Under the pieces are notes generated by a model. That model made no database searches and was not told the DNA's origin. It saw only the letters and a program-made list of their open reading frames with translations. A stretch of DNA of 64,000 nt from a virus, in the IMG/VR virus record IMGVR_UViG_3300005466_000024, positions 116,706 through 180,705 of that record; one strand, 5' to 3'. The number at the start of each line of letters is the position of its first letter. Within the stretch, counting starts at the first letter, position 1. This document shows, piece after piece, positions 7,557 through 15,454 of the stretch. The position numbers were made by a program, and so were the translations under genes.

Positions 7557-8938
7557 CAGAACCCGTAGTCACTGCCACCCGAGGATGAGCTGCCACCGTA
7601 GTCGCCGCCGCTGAACCCGCTGCTGGAGCCACCGAAGTCCCAGCTCGATGAGGAGCTGCTCGAAGAGCTGCTGTCGTCACGACGCAACCCCGAGTAGTCG
7701 TAGGTGACTGACTTGCTGCTGCTTTCCCGCTCACCGGAGAACCCGACATTGGACTGGTCACTGGTGGTGCGCCACTCGTTGTGGTCGCGCAGATCGTCAT
7801 CGAAGCGCTGTCGTGAGCCGTCGTAGGTGTAGTCGCGCAACGGGGTGTCGGTCACGGTGACCGATGTCGGATCCCAGCCCCAGTTGTAGAACGGCGTCGG
7901 GTAGTAGCCGGGGAAGAAGTACACGTTGTTGTACTGGCCACCGGCCCAGTAGTACGGATAGCCCGATTCGCGATTGCGCCGGTAGTCGGCATTGTCGATG
8001 AGTACGCGTTCACCCGAAACCGGGTGCTGCGCCTGCACGGTGGCCTGCTTGCGCCGCCGGCGCGGGGTTTTGGCCACCGCCGACCAATCGGGGGTGTGTG
8101 TGGGGTTGATCTTGTAATCGGCGTCTCCCGCCGCAGTCGCCACCACCCCCAGGTGCGCGCGGGCGGCGACGTAGTCCTTGCGGGTCATCGCGTCCTTGGC
8201 GTCGGCCAGCGCGGCGTGCGCCTTGAGGCTCTCGTCGGCCACCTCGTCGCCGTTGAGCACCATCTGGCCCAGGTCGTTCACCTTGGATTCGGCGGCGATC
8301 AGATCCGAGCGCAGTTGCTCCTCACGTTCGCGCTCGCGGGTCTGGTGGCGTATCCACCGGCTCAACGCCCACGCCAGCGCAGCCAGCAACCCAATACCGG
8401 CCACCACGATCAGTGTCACCCACAGCCAGGTCCAGTCGGTCGGCTCGCTCGATGATGCTGCAGCCTGCGGCCCACCGCGCAGCCCGTCGATCTTGGCCAC
8501 GAACGCTTCCACCGCGCCCTGCGGGTCGCCCTTGTGTTCCTTGGCCGAGCTGCCCATGAATCCGTCCACCGAGTCGGCGGTGCGCTGGTTCACGTTGAAG
8601 GCCCGCACGTGGTAGCCCTTGGAGTCGATGATCAGCAGGATGCCCGAGAAATGCCCGACGCGCGCGGTCAGCGCTGCGTACAGGGCATCGGGTGTGGTGA
8701 TACCGGTCTGGGGCGGCGCCACCACCGCCACGTAGATCGGTAGGTTCTTGTCGACGATCGTCCGGTTGATCCGGCCGGGATCGCTCAGTGTCGGGTGGGC
8801 GGCCGGGTCGGCCACCACGTGCGACTGGGCGCCGAACCTGCCGGCGAGGTCATCGGTGTAGGTGTCGGCCCACACCGGTGCGGCCAACAGGCCGAGTGTC
8901 ACCAGTGGGGCGAGCAGCCAGAGCAGCCGTCGCGTCAT
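7556..8938 (-). CDS. TPM-domain-like membrane-anchored protein, 460 aa
   Basis: Signal peptide (1-24) is followed by an extracytoplasmic TPM-like domain (about 25-150, with IYVAVVAPPQTG and ILLIIDSKGYHVRAF strands), one transmembrane helix (about 165-190), a charged helical region (195-290, ESKVNDLGQM) and a Ser/Gly-rich tail with a run of nine Ser before GGSSSGFSGG. This layout recalls YgcG/TPM proteins of the cell envelope. ATG at 8938 chosen for AAGGGG eight bases upstream. First gene of the coupled set with cpRec and SLOG; driven by element 3. Confidence 0.75.
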   Translation of the reverse strand: MTRRLLWLLAPLVTLGLLAAPVWADTYTDDLAGRFGAQSHVVADPAAHPTLSDPGRINRTIVDKNLPIYVAVVAPPQTGITTPDALYAALTARVGHFSGILLIIDSKGYHVRAFNVNQRTADSVDGFMGSSAKEHKGDPQGAVEAFVAKIDGLRGGPQAAASSSEPTDWTWLWVTLIVVAGIGLLAALAWALSRWIRHQTREREREEQLRSDLIAAESKVNDLGQMVLNGDEVADESLKAHAALADAKDAMTRKDYVAARAHLGVVATAAGDADYKINPTHTPDWSAVAKTPRRRRKQATVQAQHPVSGERVLIDNADYRRNRESGYPYYWAGGQYNNVYFFPGYYPTPFYNWGWDPTSVTVTDTPLRDYTYDGSRQRFDDDLRDHNEWRTTSDQSNVGFSGERESSSKSVTYDYSGLRRDDSSSSSSSSSSWDFGGSSSGFSGGDYGGSSSSGGSDYGF

Positions 8939-8988
8939 TTCGGGATCCCCTTCGGGTCGTGTCGGGCCCTCCACCCGAACTCACATCA

Positions 8989-9005
8989 CTATAACGCCGC
9001 TATGG
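8989..9005 (-). promoter_or_regulatory. Paired CTATAG element 3
   Basis: CTATAA (8989-8994) and CTATGG (9000-9005), 11 bp apart. The minus strand carries TTATAGTG 51 bases before the ATG of the TPM-like gene. Confidence 0.65.
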
Positions 9006-9016
9006 CATCCTTGCCG

Positions 9017-9436
9017 TCACCCGGCCGCCAGTCTCCGGTGTTTCACGTTCTCGTTGGTCACCGGCTCCAGCACCACCGCCGCGTCCAGCCCCAGGTCGGT
9101 CAACAGCGGCCGGATCGATTCCGGTTCCAGCACCAGCTGCTCGTAGGTCAGGCAGTAAACCCGACGGTGCGCGATGGCGGCGAGCTGCCGGTAACCGTCC
9201 TGCAACTTGCGCCATGCCTCATTCGGGGAGAGACCACCGGCGATCTGGGAGGCCATCGTGGCGAACGGGTCGCGGTACACCATGATCACCGCCTCGCAGT
9301 CGGCGGCCAGGGCAGGCAGGTCGGCCCAGTCGTCGGGATAGGTGGCCGAGCGGTGCGCCACGACGCCACCGGCGGCCCGCAGCATCCGGGTGACCAGGGA
9401 GGTGCCCGAGGATTCGGGGCCGGTGACCAGCAGCAT
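9017..9436 (-). CDS. Sulfotransferase-like P-loop protein, 139 aa
   Basis: The N-terminus LLVTGPESSGTS is a P-loop-like 5'-phosphosulfate-binding motif typical of sulfotransferase-fold proteins, and VIMVYRDPFATMASQ resembles the 3'-phosphate loop. At 139 residues it is shorter than usual for the family (about 200-300), so it may be a minimal or degenerate form. It lies directly after the tail-fibre cluster and overlaps the preceding gene by ATGA. It might modify a glycan or a virion protein; that is inference. Confidence 0.65.
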   Translation of the reverse strand: MLLVTGPESSGTSLVTRMLRAAGGVVAHRSATYPDDWADLPALAADCEAVIMVYRDPFATMASQIAGGLSPNEAWRKLQDGYRQLAAIAHRRVYCLTYEQLVLEPESIRPLLTDLGLDAAVVLEPVTNENVKHRRLAAG

Positions 9437-9705
9437 CAGATCAGTCCATGGGGTATGAGGGTGACGTAGCTATCATCGCTCAAAGAGTGCAGTGCACACT
9501 CGATCAACGCGGTGATGGCCTCGGCCCGGTTTGTGGCCTGCACTACGTTCAGGCCACCGGCATCCCTCACGATCCACGGGCCGTCGGATCGTATCGCGGT
9601 GAGCAGGACTTGCCCGGTGCCGCAGTCGACGAGCACCATCAGGTTGGGGTAGGGCGCATCGATGCGGTGATCCGGTGCGACGCCAACCCGCAGGTCGGCG
9701 TCCAC
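9436..9705 (-). CDS. Hypothetical protein of the tail-fibre cluster, 89 aa
   Basis: Not recognised. Beta-rich (NLMVLVDCGTGQVLLTAIRS), with a helical C-terminal segment ending SYVTLIPHGLI. The GTG at 9705 has GGAG nine bases upstream; GTG at 9720 is an alternative that would overlap the preceding gene by 13 bases. Confidence 0.6.
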   Translation of the reverse strand: MDADLRVGVAPDHRIDAPYPNLMVLVDCGTGQVLLTAIRSDGPWIVRDAGGLNVVQATNRAEAITALIECALHSLSDDSYVTLIPHGLI

Positions 9706-9707
9706 AC

Positions 9708-10049
9708 TCAAGCGCTCCACGACAGCACGACCCGCACGCCTGATCCCAATCCGCTCACGATCACCGTGCCCTCGGCAAACGGTGCCGAGCCCACGAACAC
9801 GCCACCGCTGGCCGCCGAGAAGATGCCCGCCTCGGTGTAGCTGCCGGCCTGGCACGGTACGACGACCTGGGCGGCGGTGTTGGTGCCCGCCCCGTCAGGG
9901 GTCCACATGGTCAGCTGGCGCCCGTAGCCGCCGCCGCTGGTCTCGTTGGCGCCGGTGACGCCGGCATCACTGGTGTGCAGACTGATCCAGTGGCCCCGCG
10001 CCGCGGCGGCGTCGCTGGCCGCCTGGCGGGTGTCGTCGGGGATGCCCAC
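9708..10049 (-). CDS. Phage tail-fibre-like protein, 113 aa
   Basis: The sequence IPDDTRQAASDAAAARGHWI, then WTPDGAGTNTAAQVVVPCQ and YTEAGIFSAASGG, has the pattern of small actinophage tail or tail-fibre proteins with a jelly-roll-like beta fold. GTG at 10049 with GGGGAAAGG upstream. It follows the large glycine-rich gene with a 16-base gap, as expected within a tail-tip operon. Confidence 0.65.
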   Translation of the reverse strand: MGIPDDTRQAASDAAAARGHWISLHTSDAGVTGANETSGGGYGRQLTMWTPDGAGTNTAAQVVVPCQAGSYTEAGIFSAASGGVFVGSAPFAEGTVIVSGLGSGVRVVLSWSA

Positions 10050-10065
10050 ACCCTTTCCCCGTGGA

Positions 10066-12612
10066 TCACACCCACTCCAGCAGTGTGTAGCCAGGACCAC
10101 CGGCGCCGCCCTGGCCGGCCGGACCGGACACGTTGCCGCGGGCGCCACCGCCACCGCCACCGCCGCCGTAGTTGCCGCCGACTCCACCGGGACCGGGCGC
10201 TGTGGAGCCGCTTGTGGCACTGCTGCCGTGACCACCGGCACCGTTGAGCCCGGTGGGGGTGCCGCCCGACGCGGTGCCACCCGCGGAGCTGGACGAGAGG
10301 GAGTCGTTGGACTGCACGTCGCCGCCGCCGCCGCCGCCGGCCCCGGCGCCGACCGTGTTGGAGGCTCCGGTGCTGCCCGAGCCGGCGGAGCCGTTGGCCA
10401 GGATCATGCCGGTGATGCCCGATTGGCTGGCAGTGCCTCCGGTCGTGCCACTGCCCCCACCTGCGGTGAGTGTGATGCCGCCGGAGGTGACGGTGCTGGC
10501 TGCGCCGCTGGTGGTGCCACGGGTGACGCTGTACGTCGCCCCCAGGCTGCTCACGTCGATGAAGCTGCGGCCGACGCGGGCGCCGCCACCTCCTCCGGAA
10601 CCACCGTGACGCAAACCGGAGTTGCCCGCCGCGCCGTTGCCGCCGCTGGCACCGGCGCCGAGCAGGGTAACCCAGACACCGCTGGCCCCCTGCGGGACGG
10701 GCTGGTTGGTCCGGTTGAGGTTCTCCTCGTTGAAGGGAGCGAAGGTGACCTTGGTGGCGGTGGCCGACAGGATACCCTGCCCACCGAGGCGGGCCCCGAA
10801 CATGAAGGCCAGAAGGTAGAAGGGGCCGCGCACGACGCAACGCCCGCTCAGCGGCGCGGTGAGGACGAACTTGTTCGCCACGGCGGTGGCCGACAGGGTG
10901 CCGGTGCCCAGTGTGGCGCCGTTCAGCCGCAGGCTGGCGCTCAGGGTGCCGCGCCCGCCCAGGGCACTGGTGCGGGCGTACCGGGCGAACGCGGCGACGC
11001 TGGGGGTGCCGCGCCCGCCCATCGCGGCCACCGAATTGATCCGGTACATGCGGGCGACCGCGGTCGATGCCCCGTTACCCTGCAGGGTCGCCGACAGTTG
11101 CGGTACCGGTTTGGCGGTGACGGTGCCACGCCCGCTGATCGGTGTGGCCACGGTGAACCTGGTGGCTTTCGCGATGACGGACACGGTGCCGCGCCCAGGG
11201 AACGCGACGGTGGTCCTGACCCCGGCCAGCCAGAACAGGGTGCCGCGCCCGCTCAGCGGCGCCGTGAAGGTGAACTTGGTGGCGGCCCTGGTCACGGTGA
11301 GCCGCCCGGTTCCCCGCACCGCGGGGAAGGTGCGCAGCTGGAAGATGGTCGCGGTCGCCCGCAGCGCCCCGGTGGCCCTCAACGGGACGGCCATCAGGAA
11401 CTTGCTGGACTGGGCTGTCGCGGTGAGCTGGCCGCGACCGAACGGCACCAGGGCACGAAAGTAACCGGCCCGTCCGGACACCGCCAGGCTCAGGGGTGTC
11501 GCGAGTGAGACGGTGCCGATGGCGGGGGTGGGCCGCGCAAGGGCCGCGACCATCCAGGTGTTCCAGGTGTTGACGAGTTTCGTGGTGCCGGCGCCGGTTT
11601 TGACCGAGGTCACCCAGCAGATGGCGGCGGCGTTGCCCCAGAGCAGCTGCGGGGACGCGACCAGGGCCTGCTGGAATTGCAGGGTGCCACCGAGATAGGA
11701 TCCGTCGCCGACCGAACCCAGGGGGATGGTGGCGGGCGACGGTGGCGGGCTGGTGGCCGGGGTCCACGCCGTGCCGGGGCCGGTCTTGGTCCAGACCACG
11801 CCGGTGCGGGTCGCTCCGTCGGCCACCACCGTGGCCAGGAACTCCCGGGTGGTGTAGGTGGCGTGGCTGACCGGTCCGGCGCTGGTGAGTATCCCGGCCG
11901 TGGTGCGGACCGGGGCGAGGTCGGTGGGGTCGGTGCTCCATCCCGCTGTGCTGCCGTAGCTCCAGGTCGGGTCGGACAGGTGGCTGTCGCCGCCGGTGGC
12001 GGTGTTGGTGCCGACCGCGTGCCACAGTTTGCGAGCCAGGTACACCTGACCGTCGACGTCGGTGCCGGCGACGACCAGGTGCGGGGTGTCGATCCACACC
12101 CCGGCCCCGAACAGCACACCACCCGGGTTCGGCAGGGTTTCCTCGCCGGTGATGGTGAACGGTTTGGCCGGTGCGGTGGCGATCATGGTGAGCACCGCTA
12201 CGGCCGTGTCGTCGGTGGTCAGGGTGTAGAGGTAGTTGGTGGCGCGGCTGGCCGCGCCGACCAGTCGCCGGACGCCGGGGGTGTTGGTGGGCAGCGCGTA
12301 CCCGGCCCCGATGGTGCGCGTACCCCCGGGGGTGCTCACCAGCACCCAGCCGGGGGTGGTGTCCTCGCTGTGGGCGCTGTAGGCGCCGGGGTCGGTGCCC
12401 GAGCAGGTGGGGGCGTACCAGCGCCGGGAGAACACCATCACGAAGGTGGTAGGGGTGAGCGGGTGGAAGTGCACGGGTTGCGCGGCGGCCAACCCGGCCA
12501 GGTTCCACAGACTGCCCAGCGTGGGGTCGGCGACGCTGCGCACACTGCTGGCCGCCGAGATCCCCGCGATGTCCACTGCGGCGGCGGGGGTTTGGACCGG
12601 AGTCGTGCGCAC
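10066..12612 (-). CDS. Glycine-rich tail-fibre/minor tail-like protein, 848 aa
   Basis: The N-terminal 350 residues are beta-rich with several Trp. From about 390 to 610 there are about ten degenerate repeats of roughly 24 residues built on PLSGRGTLSA...A.KF. The C-terminal 230 residues are Gly/Ser/Ala-rich and end PGYTLLEWV. Such GxGxL repeats and glycine-rich tips occur in mycobacteriophage minor tail proteins that contact the host. The C-terminal domain is duplicated as a separate gene at 23976-24755. GTG at 12612 with GGGGG upstream. No signal peptide, in keeping with a virion protein rather than a secreted adhesin. Confidence 0.75.
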   Translation of the reverse strand: MRTTPVQTPAAAVDIAGISAASSVRSVADPTLGSLWNLAGLAAAQPVHFHPLTPTTFVMVFSRRWYAPTCSGTDPGAYSAHSEDTTPGWVLVSTPGGTRTIGAGYALPTNTPGVRRLVGAASRATNYLYTLTTDDTAVAVLTMIATAPAKPFTITGEETLPNPGGVLFGAGVWIDTPHLVVAGTDVDGQVYLARKLWHAVGTNTATGGDSHLSDPTWSYGSTAGWSTDPTDLAPVRTTAGILTSAGPVSHATYTTREFLATVVADGATRTGVVWTKTGPGTAWTPATSPPPSPATIPLGSVGDGSYLGGTLQFQQALVASPQLLWGNAAAICWVTSVKTGAGTTKLVNTWNTWMVAALARPTPAIGTVSLATPLSLAVSGRAGYFRALVPFGRGQLTATAQSSKFLMAVPLRATGALRATATIFQLRTFPAVRGTGRLTVTRAATKFTFTAPLSGRGTLFWLAGVRTTVAFPGRGTVSVIAKATRFTVATPISGRGTVTAKPVPQLSATLQGNGASTAVARMYRINSVAAMGGRGTPSVAAFARYARTSALGGRGTLSASLRLNGATLGTGTLSATAVANKFVLTAPLSGRCVVRGPFYLLAFMFGARLGGQGILSATATKVTFAPFNEENLNRTNQPVPQGASGVWVTLLGAGASGGNGAAGNSGLRHGGSGGGGGARVGRSFIDVSSLGATYSVTRGTTSGAASTVTSGGITLTAGGGSGTTGGTASQSGITGMILANGSAGSGSTGASNTVGAGAGGGGGGDVQSNDSLSSSSAGGTASGGTPTGLNGAGGHGSSATSGSTAPGPGGVGGNYGGGGGGGGARGNVSGPAGQGGAGGPGYTLLEWV

Positions 12613-12673
12613 CCGCGGCCCCCATCGGATCGGTGGGCAGTTCTCTACCCTTTAGGCCCGATTCGTGGGAGCT

Positions 12674-12958
12674 CTACTCCTCCGGTGTGGGATACGGCAC
12701 TGTGGCGGGATCCTCCCGCACGTACAGGCCTTCGCACGTTTCGGTGCCGCAGTAACAGCAGCGTTCCGTCTGCCGGTGCTCCTCACGCAGCAGGTGGGGC
12801 TTCAGGCTGGGGTTGCGTACGGCGTAGCACGTCAGGCAGGCCGGCTGGGTCCAGGAGTAGTGCTGCTCGTCGGTGCTCCTGACCATGGCCGCTCCTCCCA
12901 CGAGCATGGTGATCGTGTAGACGATGGACTGCAACCACAATGCCACTTCGGTGCTCAC
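12674..12958 (-). CDS. Membrane protein with zinc-ribbon-like tail, 94 aa
   Basis: One transmembrane helix (about residues 5-26, SIVYTITMLVGGAAMV) is followed by a cytoplasmic-type domain with CLTC (43-46) and CCYCGTETC (about 70-78). GTG at 12958 overlaps the upstream stop (GTGA). Function unknown. Confidence 0.75.
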   Translation of the reverse strand: MSTEVALWLQSIVYTITMLVGGAAMVRSTDEQHYSWTQPACLTCYAVRNPSLKPHLLREEHRQTERCCYCGTETCEGLYVREDPATVPYPTPEE

Positions 12959-13326
12959 CAGCAACTGGAGTAGCTGGGCGCACAGGTCATCCGGGAGCCG
13001 TCGCCGTTGAGGATGTAGGTGGGCTGCGGTGGCAGCGGTGCGGGAACGACCATGCCGGGGCCGACGTAACTGCCGCACATCCCGTCCGCATCGATCTCGC
13101 AGCTGGGGTCGGCGTGCGCGGACGCCAGTATTCCCAGCGACATCACCAGGACGAACAGCGCCGTCATGAACAACACCAGGGCCAGCACCTGGGCGACGGT
13201 ATTCCACCTCGCGGACCGTTCGATGGCGGATATCTCGTCGTCGTCGCCGAAGCAGGAACGGCACACCGTCCAGCCCAGCTCGGTGTCATCGTCCACATCC
13301 CCGCACAACAGGCAGCATTTCCCCAT
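12955..13326 (-). CDS. Zinc-ribbon membrane protein with Cys-rich outer part, 123 aa
   Basis: An N-terminal CCLLCG...CRSC zinc ribbon (residues 4-25), then one transmembrane helix (about 48-74) and a short Cys-containing C-terminus (DPSCEIDADGMC, MTCAPSYSSC). The ATG at 13326 was chosen for the purine-rich site GGGGGAGG just upstream; ATGs at 13392 and 13506 would extend the N-terminus but lack a visible site. Pairs with the following membrane/zinc gene by GTGA overlap. Confidence 0.65.
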   Translation of the reverse strand: MGKCCLLCGDVDDDTELGWTVCRSCFGDDDEISAIERSARWNTVAQVLALVLFMTALFVLVMSLGILASAHADPSCEIDADGMCGSYVGPGMVVPAPLPPQPTYILNGDGSRMTCAPSYSSCW

Positions 13327-13521
13327 TTGCCTCCCCCTCGTGTCCCCGTCGTCGCACGTTTCGGGGCGGACGATTTCGGTGTCTTCGCTCATGGCCACGG
13401 TGCTGGAGTCTAACCTGTCGCCGCGGCTTTGCCGCACCGACAGGCGAGCACCGGCATCCGGATCTCGTTGTTGGGCCGCGACATTCACAGGTGGTGATAC
13501 GTTCATGACGCTGAGGGGAGA

Positions 13522-13554
13522 GCCGGGCCGCTATGGGGGGAGTAGCGGCCCGGC
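13522..13554. repeat. Perfect 12-bp hairpin in the 13327-13699 gap
   Basis: Arms GCCGGGCCGCTA (13522-13533) and complement (13543-13554) enclose a G-rich 9-base loop. The gap between the divergent genes at 13326 and 13700 (373 bases) also holds an in-frame upstream extension of the minus gene (to 13506) and a weaker hairpin near 13590-13610; no other gene was seen. Confidence 0.6.
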
Positions 13555-13671
13555 CCGGTTCGGAGTTCCAGAGGGGTACCCGGAACGCCCTGGCCGAAAC
13601 CGGTCCGGCCACTTCGACGGTACCGGTTCTGCTCGGAACTATCCCAACCGGCGATGGCAGCGGTAGGGTCC

Positions 13672-13688
13672 CTACAGGGCCACTACAG
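13672..13688 (+). promoter_or_regulatory. Paired element 4 (CTACAG variant)
   Basis: CTACAG (13672-13677) and CTACAG (13683-13688) are 11 bp apart, the same spacing as the CTATAG elements, and lie 11 bases before the ATG at 13700. One of only two copies facing the plus strand. Confidence 0.55.
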
Positions 13689-13699
13689 GAAGCGGGACG

Positions 13700-13945
13700 A
13701 TGACCGTCATCGATGAAACAACCCTGTCCAGTATTCACATCCTTGATCACAGCGGCGATTTGGAGCACAAATGGGATCCAGGTGATCCCGACAGTGTGAG
13801 CATCGCCAGGGAGGTCTTCGCAAAGGCACAGAAGAAGAAGATGCTGATCTACAAGGTAGGTCGACAAGGTGATCGGGAACAGATCCGGGAATTCGATCCG
13901 GAAGCCAAGCACATCGTGGCGATACCGCAACTTCAGGGCGGCTGA
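13700..13945 (+). CDS. Hypothetical protein, 81 aa
   Basis: Not recognised; acidic N-terminal half, then a lysine-rich helix (AREVFAKAQKKKMLIYKVG). ATG at 13700 with GGAAGCGGG upstream. First gene of a short plus-strand operon behind element 4. Confidence 0.75.
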   Translation: MTVIDETTLSSIHILDHSGDLEHKWDPGDPDSVSIAREVFAKAQKKKMLIYKVGRQGDREQIREFDPEAKHIVAIPQLQGG

Positions 13946-13946
13946 A

Positions 13947-14618
13947 TTGCCTTTGACATACTGGCGCGATTGGTCGGCTGACGACGATCACCACGACTGG
14001 TCCTATCGCTGGGACGGCCATACCGCCACCGGCAGCAGCACCACTCTCGCGACCAGCGAGTATGTGGGCACACCCTGGCAGATGTGGACCAGTGCGACGA
14101 CCTCGACCGGCGGATGGCATTACCTGTACTACACCGCATCACCGATCTACACCGAAAGGCCACTGGTAAGGATGGGTGCTGCTGGTGAAGCGGCGGTGGT
14201 GTTGGCGCCCCCCGAGGTCGAGGTGTCCGCAGCGGTGGAGGATCTACGGGCCGCACGGCTCGCACGAGCGCTCGCACGGTCCGAGTCGCAAGTCGTCGCC
14301 GAGTCGCGGGCCGTCGATCTCCTGGTGCGGATGCTGCCGCCGGAGCAGGTGGAGGTCTATCGGCGGGAGGGGCACTTCGACATCGTCGGTAGCCACGGCA
14401 CCCGTTACCGCATCAGGCCCGGCACGGTGGGCAATGTGGCGTGGCTGGACGCCGAGGGTCGGCAGGGTGGCCTGCTGTGCGCGCACCCGGCCTCCTCCCA
14501 TGGCCTGCCCACCCCCGATGTGCACCTGGCGCAGATGTTGGTGCTGCAAACCGATGAGCGGGAGTTCCTGCGGATCGCCAACCTGCACGCCGGTGTTATG
14601 CCGCCATTGGTGGCCTGA
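13947..14618 (+). CDS. Conserved actinophage-type protein, 223 aa
   Basis: The N-terminal 75 residues are Trp/Tyr/Asp-rich (RDWSADDDHHDWSYRW). The C-terminal 130 residues (from about AVDLLVRMLPPEQVEVYRRE to DEREFLRIANLHAG) match a small domain common in actinophage and actinobacterial proteins of unknown role. TTG at 13947, one base after the preceding stop, is the only plausible start and has a weak GGCGG site. Confidence 0.65.
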   Translation: MPLTYWRDWSADDDHHDWSYRWDGHTATGSSTTLATSEYVGTPWQMWTSATTSTGGWHYLYYTASPIYTERPLVRMGAAGEAAVVLAPPEVEVSAAVEDLRAARLARALARSESQVVAESRAVDLLVRMLPPEQVEVYRREGHFDIVGSHGTRYRIRPGTVGNVAWLDAEGRQGGLLCAHPASSHGLPTPDVHLAQMLVLQTDEREFLRIANLHAGVMPPLVA

Positions 14619-14622
14619 CGAT

Positions 14623-14793
14623 ATGAAAACGAAACACGGCCCCTACACGGGTAAATGTTGCTGGCGTCACCGGTTGCAGCGTCGGGGATGGATGTACAGT
14701 CACACGCGCCCCAGCGAGTATGACGGCCGTCGAATCATGACGCTGTGGACTCCGGGGTTCGTTCTGGCCGTTCAACTCCACCGTGCCGGATGA
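14623..14793 (+). CDS. Small basic protein, 56 aa
   Basis: Not recognised. Basic, with a CCWRHRLQRRGW cluster near the N-terminus. ATG four bases after the preceding stop supports operon membership; no strong ribosome site. Convergent with 14807-15088. Confidence 0.5.
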   Translation: MKTKHGPYTGKCCWRHRLQRRGWMYSHTRPSEYDGRRIMTLWTPGFVLAVQLHRAG

Positions 14794-14806
14794 ATAGCCC
14801 TAACCA

Positions 14807-15088
14807 TCACTGTTCGTCCAGTTCCCGGAGTTTGCGCCATAGGGCCAGCACCAGCTCGTCGCCGACCATGTTGCGCAGGTAGCACTCCAGGTGCCAGGCC
14901 TCCAGCAGTGCGGACACGCCGCGCTCGAAGGTGACAACGGGTATGAGCATGCCCCGGTCGGTGTCCTGGATCGGTTCGAGACAGCTGGCGCAGGTGTCGC
15001 CGACCGGGGTCGGCAGGTGGCGGCCCTCCTCGTTGACGGGTGCACTCCATGGCTGCCCGAACCAACCGCCCGGATATTCGTCGTTCAT
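14807..15088 (-). CDS. Zinc-binding-like protein, 93 aa
   Basis: CASCLEPI (residues 33-36 CxxC) and HLECY (about 66-70) could form one C2HC metal site. The rest is helical. ATG at 15088; it follows a 23-residue membrane peptide gene with a four-base gap. Confidence 0.75.
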   Translation of the reverse strand: MNDEYPGGWFGQPWSAPVNEEGRHLPTPVGDTCASCLEPIQDTDRGMLIPVVTFERGVSALLEAWHLECYLRNMVGDELVLALWRKLRELDEQ

Positions 15089-15092
15089 CGGG

Positions 15093-15164
15093 TCATGACC
15101 ACCACAGGATCGGCGCGAACACGATTATCCCGAACACATAGCCGAACAAGACGTAGTCGATCAT
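15093..15164 (-). CDS. Putative membrane microprotein, 23 aa
   Basis: ATG at 15164 overlaps the stop of 15161-15310 as ATGA and the frame encodes a single hydrophobic helix (FGYVFGIIVFAPILWW). The overlap and the fit between two genes argue for translation. No function can be assigned. Confidence 0.55.
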   Translation of the reverse strand: MIDYVLFGYVFGIIVFAPILWWS

Positions 15165-15310
15165 CGGCGTTGATGGTATCTGTCCCGGGCCGCCTCGGTG
15201 ACCGGTACGCCCTTGCAGGAGTGGGTGACGGGCCAGATCCACTTGCCGCAGATCTCGCATTCGCTGCGACCGTCGCCAGGGTCGGTGTGGGGATGATCGG
15301 CATTCACCAC
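15161..15310 (-). CDS. Small zinc-ribbon-like protein, 49 aa
   Basis: CEICGKW plus HSC give a C2HC-type site in the middle. GTG at 15310 preceded by GAGGAG six bases away. Coupled to the downstream membrane peptide. Confidence 0.65.
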   Translation of the reverse strand: MVNADHPHTDPGDGRSECEICGKWIWPVTHSCKGVPVTEAARDRYHQRR

Positions 15311-15352
15311 GTCACTCCTCGGAGTCGTCCTCGAACCAATGAATCCGGACAC

Positions 15353-15430
15353 TTAACGCGTCCATCCCAGCAGCCAGGTCATGGCCAGTAGCGCCTGCCA
15401 GAGATGCAAGTAGATCAGTGGGCAACGCAT
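15353..15430 (-). CDS. Possible membrane microprotein, 25 aa
   Basis: Short frame between methyltransferase 2 and gene 15161-15310 that encodes a hydrophobic stretch (LIYLHLWQALLAMTWLLGW). No strong ribosome site and no overlap with neighbours, so support is weak. Confidence 0.3.
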   Translation of the reverse strand: MRCPLIYLHLWQALLAMTWLLGWTR

Positions 15431-15454
15431 TTCGGTCCGGTTGTCCGGTTCATA

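Noticed and set aside
9946-11508. Long plus-strand Gly/Ala frame antisense to the tail protein
   Set aside because: Shadow of the high G+C repeats in the real gene; no start signal or domain.
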